From positions 33,500,109 through 33,564,108 of the forward strand of contig CAIIXF020000002.1 of the NCBI GenBank assembly GCA_903813345.2: DNA of 64,000 nucleotides, read 5' to 3'. The translations under genes and the position numbers were made by a program. Below the pieces are notes generated by a model. It made no database searches. It saw only the letters and a list, made by a program, of their open reading frames with translations, and had not been told where the DNA came from. The first letter of the stretch is position 1. Each line of letters begins with the position of its first letter. The DNA comes from Owenia fusiformis. Taxonomy: Eukaryota > Annelida > Polychaeta > Sabellida > Oweniidae. Shown here in pieces: positions 11,101 to 23,100 of the stretch.

Positions 11101-14100
11101 TCCCCAGCGACGTACCCCCGCCTGTTGAGAGAAAAGGTGGCGCTGATAGAACCCTGTTTGAAGAAGAGAAACTTCATTTCTTTGTCCGACTCAACTTGGA
11201 TTGGTTTCTGAAGAACAAATACATCACGCTTCAAGATCAGGGTGTCTCCCCGGTGTCTCCCTCGGGAGAGTGGGTAACATAAAATGATGTAAATGCCAAG
11301 GTACCAGCGTAATAAATGTAAATCGGGGTTTAGTTTATTAATAAGCATTGGGACATTTTTGATAATCTATATATGGTATAATGCGCATAAAGGGTATTGG
11401 GATCATCATAGATGTGAATTTATGAATACAATATCATATAAATCATTTTAATGGCTAACTCGTAACAATGGACTTGTTAGTTATTGGTCTAGACTAGTGA
11501 TAAATTTCACAATACTGAAATATGATATGATTTACGATAAAACAAATATACAAGGAAGTGGATACAGTCTGGGTTATAAGGTATACAATATGGACAATAA
11601 ATTAGAAATTTAAGCCCAAGATTTAATGAATTGAAAGATATTAATTTTACAACGTATAATGTCTTGTTTCCAGACTATGAATGAGTGCGATAGCACGAGT
11701 TCAGAGTCTAAGGAACAAGATATGAGTGGATTAAATAATCCACAACTACAACAGATTTAGCACAGAAGAAGAATGTTTTTTAGAAGGAACCTTTTGGCAA
11801 GTGTTAAGAAGATTAAATGGTCAAAACCAGGTCAACCCTAACCATTTGACACTTGACCTGTATAGGCAACTGCCGTGCTTATTATTATTAGATTTATTTT
11901 CCCTCCATTGATTGGAGATAATATAATAATTATATGTTACAGTATTATTGGATGCGTATCAAAATTTAAACAATAGACAAAATAGAACTCTAATAAACAC
12001 CAATAACATTATAAGTAAGATCTGAGAATTGACAAGAGTAGGTATAATACACAAATATGAACATAAGCTATGAAATACTTGGAACCGCATACATCTTCCC
12101 CAAGGTCGATGTTGCATGACCAGGTGGTCATTCTTGCTACGTGTTAAAATATTAAATATTTAATGCTATTCCCTATAACACTATTTATAGACTTATAATG
12201 CTTTGCTCGGTTGTAATTTCAAGAAAGGAATAAGATAGATGATGTCTGAAACGCTGCATTCGAAGAATTGCCACCCCCATTCTAGACTCTACACACAGAT
12301 GAGCTTAGTAGCTTACCAATAGATCAGGTTCATTATTTAAATCGAGGCTGCCAACGACACTGAAAGCTCGCGTTGTTTTCTGGTTGAAATGCCAAGGGAT
12401 CTCAACGGTTGCCTTGACGAAGTACCTAACCCAGCCGTACGCCCCTTCAAACGTTGAGGGCAGGTCAGATGCTAGTTTGTGGGTGAATGGGTATTTGAAC
12501 TGGCCAGCCGGATGTAGGACCGCCTCCTTACTCTCGCCGCGCTCTGAAACATTAGATTTACGATATATTTACAAACATTGTATGGTACAGCCCAACCCAC
12601 TTCATTAAAACTCAGTTGTTGGACAGATGATCTCGATAAATAAATCTTTCCATTCGTATAATTACTCAGTTGCAGCTATATTCATTTGAGAAGTATTTTT
12701 CATAAACTCTGATCTTGACTGGTCCTGTGTTATCCGAAGCTGATAAAACATAACAACATAAATCATTCTTTTGATTAGATCACGTAGTCGGTAAATATTT
12801 AATTCCCAATATTCTAGCTCTATGTTAAAGTAATATAAGATACACAATTACTAAAGAATAGATTAGTTTAATACAATATCGTACTATAGTCTGCATCCTC
12901 AATTTTATATGAGACTGATGGTTTTTCAAATTCTATAGGAGAGAAGTCCCTAGAGTGAATCGTCCCCCTGGCCTTTATGGTGCATTAGTTTACAATACAT
13001 TCCCTTCCTTTTACAACCGGACGTCTTTTTATGAGTTAAAGCTTGTTTATTTTGGGCGATTTTATCTGGTGATCTGCAATCCCCGGGCGATTCGTTCAGT
13101 GTTATCGTGGCCAGAAACGCACCGAACGAACCACTATGGAAATATGAAGATCTTAGATCGAAGAAAATGAAAGATGTTTTAATTTCTTAATTATAGTACC
13201 ACTGTTTTGATTTATATAAAAACAAAATGCATGGTACGCGGAATTTTGTTCAGCCATCAGTGGGGTATGGAATGTTAGACATCATTTTGTGCGTTAAATC
13301 ATTGTTTAGGATATTTGGGTTTTGTTTTTATTTCATACGATTGTCATTTAGTTATTCGGTTTTCTTTCTGTATTTCGCGTTTTATAATGCTCTTTTGTCT
13401 TTACCCTCTTTGCCATTTGTTTGCATATCTATGAATATCCATCGTAAAACACTCCCTTGAGCTTGGTACTTCCATCTAAAATGAAAGAGATAATCATAAA
13501 TTTTCACTATAAATGAGCTTAACGCCGCCGTTCCTTCAGCCAAGTAAACGTAGCAATCGCATCATTATTCTAAACTGTTATATAACGATGCCTTTGTGTC
13601 CCATTGATTAGTAATAAGCTTTATATGCAAAACCCGTTTTCCTTTTTCCAAAACAACTATATACCCGTACTTAATTTAATTTTCCTTGAGGAACTGGAAC
13701 TTTGTCATTCATGGATAAGTGTCAGTTCTAGCTAATTCAACTTCGTTTGAGAACGAGAATTGCAACGTGTATCAGAGTATAGTGTCCTATTATCCGAAGG
13801 CTCATCCATGAATGAAATAAATACACTAACAAATTGAAACTGCAATAGATATAAAATGAACAAAACTAAGATGTTTTCAAGAAAATTAGAATAATTACAA
13901 CAATAAGATCCTTTTAAGACAATTCTGCAAACACAAAAACTATCTTTTGTCTTACATGAGATTCAACAAAAATCTTAAATGGCATTTTCTCATTCGGAAA
14001 GATAGCTACTGATCAGTATTCCATTCAAGCCCACACTGGGGATTCTAACCGCTCCGAACATCATGTCTTGTTTGGCTTAGTGTTCATCATCTTCAATTTG

Positions 14101-17100
14101 GAAAATAAATGTCTCCAAGATAACAAGAGGAAAGAGGAAATACCGTGACGTGATTGATTTAGCTACTGACGATCGATCGATCGATTGTCTTCGGGTTATC
14201 TATCCACCGTTCAAATGATACGATTTGATTTCAAAATTGAAATCGGTAAGGTAACATTTGAAAAGCAAAGAGAAGTTCATGTTCGCATTATTGTTGGGTT
14301 TCTATAGCTGGATTGATGTATTAAGAGGAGTTTGGCTAAGTGAGTCAAGTTCAGCTAATTTCAAATTTGAATTTGGATAAGTGGTTAAAGTTTGGCTAAA
14401 TGAATTTAAGTTTGACTCATAAAGTGAGTTTAAGTATGACTAAGTGAGTTTAAGTATGGCTAGGTGAGTTAAAGTGAGGATACGTGACTTTAAGTGAGAA
14501 GTGAGTTTTTAAAGTGAATAGTGGTAGTTTATTCATTGAATTAATTAAAGTTAGCTTGGAAATTAAATTAAATACGGTGTTATCTAATTAGCCAATACTT
14601 CAAAAGGATTACGCACTCCCAAAGAGGTACTACCAATTAAGAGCTGTTACGTGTCATCGTTTCTTGCGTGTCGACTGTCATGAGAGATTCATGTAATTTC
14701 CATATTAGGTGATGGGAGAATAGCAAGTTAACGAGCGGTGGCAGAACATTTAATCCCTTTCCATAAAGATAAATTGAGAAGTGGGGGATCAATGTATGAT
14801 GCAAGAAGAAAACCGTTGATCTATTCATTTGGGAGATCGTGTAGTATGTTTGGAATACGAAAGATTCGAATATGGGCACAAGAATAAATATAGAATTACG
14901 AGACTCTAAAATATAACATGTGAATATTGGAAAATAAAGGGATGTGGAATCTGGCCCCGAGTATATAGAATATGAAAGTCGATTATCAATTCCACAACCC
15001 TGTTTGCATTCATTATCGCAGTTAGGCACGTGGCAGACTCACCGAATTTTTTCAGACTTAACTTATGTGGAGAAATAAAACCTATTAATATTGATGATAT
15101 ACATCCTGTATCTTCATTGTCTTGTAATTTTTGCCTCTGCTAATTAAGAAATATAGACCGAAGAGCAGGGGTAATATTGTCGAATACACCCCGCAGGGCT
15201 AGGCACAAACGTTTTCTGTACCCCAAACGACCGAAGGTCCGCCATTACTACGGCCCGCCGTTATGACGTCACACATTACACGTATTACAAGGGGTTTTGT
15301 TCGCGAATATACCCCAGGTGAAATGTTGACTTTGTTTACAGTTTATAGAAGGCGTGAATACAGCCATGTTCGAATTAAGAAATATAGACCGAAGAGCAGG
15401 GGTAATATTGTCGAATACATCCTGCAGGGCTAGGCACAAACGTTTTCTGTACCCCAAACGACCGGAGGGAGTGAGGGGTTCGAAAGCTTTTGTGCCTAGC
15501 CCTAAGGGGTGTATTCGACAATAATACACCTGCTCTGAGGTCTATATTACGATTCGAACATGAAAACTCACCAAAATATTTCGAATATTCATTATGGTCC
15601 GCCATAACTACGGCCCGCCGTTATGACGTCACACATTACACATATTACCAGGGGTTTTGTTTGCGAATATACCTCGGGTGAAATGTTGTCTTTGTTTACA
15701 GTTTAAAGAAGGCGTGAATACAGTCATGTTCGAATCTAGGATACGCCCCTGGCAACTACAAGTTGGACTTTTTGTTGTGGCGTCTGATATCGATTTTCCC
15801 AATAACAACGTTACATGTATAGCCCCCCTGAATATAATACTAGCTAACATAATACTCACCATTGCCGTATAAAAGACAGGATGGTTGACATACTGGTGGT
15901 ACGAGCTGTATCCCCCTGAACCCAATACTAGCTAACATATAATAGGCTACTCACCATTGCCGTATAAAAAGACAGGATGGTTGGGTTGACATACTGGTGG
16001 TACGCGTTATATCCCCCTGAACCCAATACTAGCTAATATATAATAGGGTACTCACCATTGCCGTATAAAAAGACAGGATGGTTGACATACTGGTGGTACG
16101 AGCTGTATCCCCCTGAACCCAATACTAGCTAACATATAATAGGCTACTCACCATTGCCGTATAAAAAGACAGGATGGTTGGGTTGACATACTGGTGGTAC
16201 GCGTTATATCCCCCTGAACCCAATACTAGCTAATATATAATGGGCTACTCACCATTGCCGTATAAAAAGACAGGATGGTTGACATACTGGTGGTACGAGC
16301 TGTATCCCCCTGAACCCAATACTAGCTAACATATAATAGGCTACTCACCATTGCCGTATAAAAAGACAGGATGGTTGGGTTGACATACTGGTGGTACGCG
16401 TTATATCCCCCTGAACCCAATACTAGCTAATATATAATAGGCTACTCACCATTGTCGTATAAAAAGACAGGATGGTTGACATACTTGTGGTACGAGCTAT
16501 ATCCCCCTGAACCCAATACTAGCTAATATATAATGGGCTACTCACCATTGCCGTATAAAAAGACAGGATGGTTGACGTACTGGTGGTACGAGCTGTATCC
16601 CCCTGAACCCAATACTAGCTAATATATAATAGGCTACTCACCATTGCCGTATAAAAAGACAGGATGGTTGACATACTGGTGGTACGAGCTATATCCCCCT
16701 GAACCCAATACTAGCTATTATATAATAGTCAACTCACCATTGCCGTATAAAAAGACAGGATGGTTGACGGACTGGTGGTACGAGCTGTATCCCCCTGAAC
16801 CCAATACTTAGAGGTTATGTCACTATGACGTGAAATATGCCTGAGTTCTCCCAATATAGGCCGACCTTGGGAGGCTCTATATTTGGGCAAGAACGAAGGC
16901 ATATTTCATGTCATAGTGACATAACTGATGTATTACATGCCTTTGTTCCCATGGTTACTTTGTATCAATGACGTGACGTCATGATATTATCATGGTTATT
17001 AAAGAAATCTAATATCAAAACGAGGTAATCGGGCAATATCGGTGGATATAGCTCGCTAAAACTTTCCCATTGACTTCCATACAAATGCTTCGCTAGGTAT

Positions 17101-20100
17101 GTAATACTAGCTAATATATAATAGGCTACTCACCATTGCCGTATAAAAAGACAGGGTGGTTGACATACTGGTGGTACGAGCTATATCCCCCTGAACCCAA
17201 TACTAGCTAATATATAATAGGCTACTCACCATTGCTGTATAAAGAGACAGGATGGTTGACGGACTGGGGGTACGAGCTATATCCCCCTGAACCCAATACT
17301 AGCTAATATATAATAGGCTACTCACCACTGCCGTATAAAAAGACAGGATGGTTGACGGACTGGAGGTACGAGTTATATCCCCCTGAACCCAATACTAGCT
17401 AATATATAATAGGCTACTCACCATTGCAGTATAAAAAGAGAGGATGGTTGACATACTGGTGGTACGAGCTATATCCCCCTGAACCCAATACTAGCTAATA
17501 TATAATAGGCTACTCACCATTGCCGTATAAAAAGACAGGATGGTTGACATACTGGTGGTACGAGCTATATCCCTCTGAACCCAATACTAGCTAATATATA
17601 ATAGGCTACTCACCATTGCCGTATAAAAAGAGAGGATGGTTGACATACTGGTGGGACGAGCTATATCCCCCTGAACCCAATACTAGCTAATATATAATAG
17701 GCTACTCACCATTGCCGTATAAAAAGACAGGGTGGTTGACATACTGGTGGTACGAGCTATATCCTCCTGAACCCAATACTAGCAAACATATAATAGGCTA
17801 CTCACCATTGCCGTATAAAAAGACAGGATGGTTGACGGACTGGAGGTACGAGTTATATCCCCCTGAACCCAATACTAGCTAATATATAATAGGCTACTCA
17901 CCATTGCAGTATAAAAAGAGAGGATGGTTGACATACTGGTGGTACGAGCTATATCCCCCTGAACCCAATACTAGCTAATATATAATAGGCTACTCCCCAT
18001 TGCCGTATAAAAAGACAGGATGGTTGACATACTGGTGGTACGAGCTATATCCCTCTGAACCCAATACTAGCTAATATATAATAGGCTACTCACCATTGCC
18101 GTATAAAAAGAGAGGATGGTTGACATACTGGTGGTACGAGCTATATCCCCCTGAACCCAATACTAGCTAATATATAATAGGCTACTCACCATTGCCGTAT
18201 AAAAAGACAGGGTGGTTGACATACTGGTGGTACGAGCTATATCCTCCTGAACCCAATACTAGCAAACATATAATAGGCTACTCACCATTGCCGTATAAAA
18301 AGACAGGGTGGTTGACATACTGGTGGTACGAGCTATATCCCCCTGAACCATCGTTGTCCTCACGGAAGTTCACTGTTGCAGCACCATGAATTAATAAGTG
18401 AATATCTGAAATAAAAAGACACACTTGAAATAGACAAGTGCAAATATATCCTGACCTTTTTGGTGAACTATGAAACATACTGTATATTTGTAAGATTCAT
18501 AGAGTCATCATTTGTAGGCTGCAACGTTCATAAGCAAAATTGTAAGTTTTTGAAAATTATCAGGAAGTCCAAAAATTGTTGAGAGACAATAGTGCTACAC
18601 ATAATTAATCATAGGAAGTATTAAGTAACTAAACAGCAATGTTATTCAGTTCAGGACAATCACGTCTTCCCCCAAAACTATTTTTTATTTATCGATCCGG
18701 TACCCCGACCTCTTTCTAGTAGATCAACAAATTGAAAGTCCATTCCACTCAACCAGGCGTCAATTAATGGCAAATAGATCAGCAAATATTGAATTGAAAT
18801 CAGTTTATATTGATTGCCCTCATGGAGACTTTCGGTTAGGGTATGGTTTTCCTCTTGTTATAAAGTAATTGGTTGTTTTAGTTCATATTGGAAATATAAT
18901 GAAATAGCCGACGTAAAGGAATAAGCAAGGACGTGTACTAGTAATAGGTGTAAGGGAATTTTCATAAGGTTAACTATAAGGCATATACGAAGAAATATGC
19001 AAAGCCAAAAGTGCCAAAATGGGAAAGAAACATCAAAAAGTAGATAGAAAAGAAAAAACAAAAGAGACGAGGCGGTCACGAGCAAACAAACCCAAATATC
19101 CCACACAATGAACTAACATACAAAGAAACAGTCTTCAACACAGTGCACTCGTAGTACACTAATATATTTTCACATCCCTAACCAAATGATAATGGGGGAT
19201 TCCAACATTCAGAGCTTATTTCAATACATCATGTTGAAGAATAACTAAAAAGGAAAGAAGACAGCTTCAAAAATAGTCATGGGCACTTACTGTGTACACA
19301 TACGTTTAGGCAATACTCACACATTACGTATTGGGGGGTTTAAGAATGCATATAAAATCGAAACGCCATAGGGGCATTTTAAATAAATAAATAATATTAA
19401 TTTTGACACAACGTGACTTTATAAATAGGACGTCATTAATAAAATAACGCCATCCCCTAGTTATCTATCATCAATTTTGGATAATTGGTTTGAAATGAAA
19501 TCTTTTCGATGCATTGATTATGACATTTCAATCTCCCAGCATGCAATTTGATTCAAGATTATAGTCACATCAAAAAGCTATGTGCCTTTGAAATCAGAGT
19601 TGCCATTGACGACTGACTTCAATTACCGCAATTGTGGGCAAATGATACTTTTATCATTGACACATCGGTAGCTTAACGTTCTCTTGAATTTTATTTGAAG
19701 AATTATCACTATCGAGCTATATGACACTTATTTCTTATACGAGGGGTGATCAATAAGTAATGGACGCTTTTTTGCACGGATGCTTTTTATAGACCAATCT
19801 ATTTGATTTTTCCACCAGTGATACATCATTTAATTATCTATCAACTCTGAAGATTTGAAGACAAAATATGCAATCCATGTTGATATATCTTTATATCTGT
19901 GAAGGGGATACAGGTACCCCGGGACCGACATTTACGTCACATATTCTGAAGTAATGTCAATTTGGTATATCATTTAGATTTGAAAGTATTGTGATGTCAA
20001 AGTGTTGTATGTTCAGGGTTTGCAGGTTGGTTTGAGAATGCACTGTGGAAGAAGGGGTTAGTGAGAGGAGGTAACACCCTACTCCATGTGGACAATGCCC

Positions 20101-23100
20101 CTGCCCAAATATCTCAAAATGTTCGGGATACAATATCCTTGGACCTGAACATGAAGCCCTTGGCCCATGCACCCTTTAATCCAGATCTGGCCACACATGA
20201 CTTATTTATTTCTATACTTCTTATTTCTATAGAGAAAGGATGCATGTGTAATGACATTGATGAAATAAAACCAGCTGTGTAACTACAGCGTCCTACCATG
20301 TCAGAGAATGGATTTTGAATCTGATGCTGTGGATTTATTCGAGAAAGACTGGTCTTTTGGTATCTAAGTATATTTTAGGGGAAAAGTCAAAATTATGAAA
20401 GGTATTGAACTTTTTGTAAGTGTAACCTTTTTTTGAGACACACTGTAGAGTGCAAATATCGTGTACTCAAATTACATGATTATTTCTTGGATGCCGATTT
20501 CATCAATCGCTTCAGTATAGTTTGAACGTGTCTGTGATTTTGAACGTATTGCCTCTTGTGCCTTTTAGAGCTGGAAATTATTACAATTGCATAGTAAAGC
20601 TACAAGCCTCTGTGAACCCCCTCTACTTACCAAAACACCTTCTCTCAAAGAATTGTGTTGTAGTGGGGGGGGGAGATCGCAATGACCCGTAGCAAGACTA
20701 ACAATTACATACAGCAATCCTAAGTGTTCTCAGTAGATTATAATTTGCTTTTCAATAGTAAATTTTAACAAAAGACTAATCAATGATAAGACTGATTAGT
20801 TATCTACTTTATGAAGTAATCTTCAGTTAATCAGTGAAGCTGCTACAGTTTGACAGGAATGTCAATAAGTCCTCTTTGAGATTTGCAGCGAGAGATTTCC
20901 TTGTGGAGGTTCTTACCGCAGACATTGTTAACAGCCTTCAATAAATACGATAATATTATACAATGCGATAATATCACACCGGAATAGCCTGACAACGGTA
21001 AAGTCAGATACCGTTGTCACAAATGGCGGACATAATCGTCGCTTCAACTGTTTAATCACTTGGTCCTCATTTCATGGGATTTTATCGTCACCAATTCTCT
21101 GCATGTTTTAAGCTCTTGTGATGATGTTTCATATGAAATCCCAATTTCGTTCAAATTGGGTCATGAATCGCTACAATATAGCCTCTTCGATATCGTCAAT
21201 GACAACGGAATCTTAATTTGAGTAATTTAGAAAGACAACGGCATCTGGTAATTACAATGTCCGTTGTCCCGTATCTCATTTTGATCGGTTAAATTAAAGA
21301 CTTTATTTCGATGCTAGAACATTATTAACTGTACAATGAGATCAAGACACTTTGATTGATTGTTGTTCCAAAGATATCTAGTCTAGGTGCTCTATTAAAC
21401 ACACAGTTCATGAAAATCTAATTGAAGCGACAGTTATGCCCGCCATTTGTGACAACGGTATCTGACTTTACCGTTGTCAGGCTATTCCACTGTGAATATC
21501 CTAATTTCAATAATTGAGCAGCTTGTATATTATGTATATATGTTCTACTCGAGAAACAAAGTCTGGAATTGAAAAATTAGGGACGATCAACGATGGAGAT
21601 GTTTCGCCCGTTAGTTATGCCAAATCACCTAATACATTATTAATGGTTCTTGTATTCTCACTTTCAACAAGATCGAAACCTGTTTGTGCGTTACATTCTT
21701 CACTTCGATCAGAATGATAAGTCCCCTGGGCTGTCTTCAAATACGATCAATGACAATGTCATTAAGTGAAAATGTGATATTCATTGAAGTATTTTCTTGT
21801 GAACTCAACAGGAGTGATAAAACGTATTAAATCAGTGCAGGGTCTTATCTTAGGGCCAATTTAGTTAACGTACCATCATACACTACATACATTGATAGTG
21901 ATACTACACAAATCTGGTTATGTACCCTTCACCCCATCCCCTTGGCTACGCCTGTGTAATTTGATACTACACAAATCTGGTTATGTACCCTTCACCCCAT
22001 CCCCTTGGCTACGCCAGTGTACTTTGATACTACACAAATCTGGTTATGTACCCTTCACCCCATCCCCTTGGCTACGCCTGTGTACTTTGATACTACACAA
22101 ATCTGGTTATGTACCCTTCACCCCATCCCCTTGGCTACGCCTGTGTACTTTGATTCTACACAAATCTGGTTATGTACCCTTCACCCCATCCCCTTGGCTA
22201 CGCCTGTGTACTTTGATACTACACAAATCTGGTTATGTACCCTTCACCCCATCCCCTTGGCTACGCCTGTGTACTTTGATACTACACAAATCTGGTTATG
22301 TACCCTTCACCCCATCCCCTTGGCTACGCCTGTGTACTTTGATACTACACAAATCTGGTTATGTACCCTTCACCCCATCCCCTTGGCTACGCCTGTGTAC
22401 TTTGATTCTACACAAATCTGGTTATGTACCCTTCACCCCATCCCCTTGGCTACGCCTGTGTACTTTGATACTACACAAATCTGGTTATGTACCCTTCACC
22501 CCATCCCCTTGGCTACGCCTGTGTACTTTGATACTACACAAATCTGGTTATGTACCCTTCACCCCATCCCCTTGGCTACGCCTGTGTACTTTGATACTAC
22601 ACAAATCTGGTTATGTACCCTTCACCCCATCCCCTTGGCTACGCCTGTGTACTTTGATTCTACACAAATCTGGTTATGTACCCTTCACCCCATCCCCTTG
22701 GCTACGCCTGTGTACTTTGATACTACACAAATCTGGTTATGTACCCTTCACCCCATCCCCTTGGCTACGCCTGTGTACTTTGATACTACACAAATCTGGT
22801 TATGTACCCTTCACCCCATCCCCTTGGCTACGCCTGTGTACTTTGATACTACACAAATCTGGTTATGTACCCTTTACCCCATCCCCTTGGCTACGCCTGT
22901 GTACTTTGATTCTACACAAATCTGGTTATGTACCCTTCACCCCATCCCCTTGGCTACGCCTGTGTACTTTGATACTACACAAATCTGGTTATGTACCCTT
23001 CACCCCATCCCCTTGGCTACGCCTGTGTACTTTGATACTACACAAATCTGGTTATGTACCCTTCACCCCATCCCCTTGGCTACGCCTGTGCACTTTGATT

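Larger units (their letters stand above)
12544..18285 (-). other. Intron 2 of the alpha-arrestin gene
   Basis: From exon 2 downstream: the exon-derived 96-bp array (15830-18285), the foldback repeats at 15142-15735, a short-motif tract at 14330-14520 and AT-rich DNA. No further exon seen between 12544 and 15100. GATCGATCGATCGA occurs at about 14170. Confidence 0.65.

Noticed and set aside
10782-11348. A 188-aa single minus-strand ORF as one gene
   Set aside because: Only its middle (exon 4, 11025-11207) is arrestin-like. Both edges coincide with splice sites and the rest is intron.
18192-18389. Plus-strand ORF in the 96-bp array
   Set aside because: It is antisense to the exon 2 repeats. 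The minus strand carries the arrestin homology.
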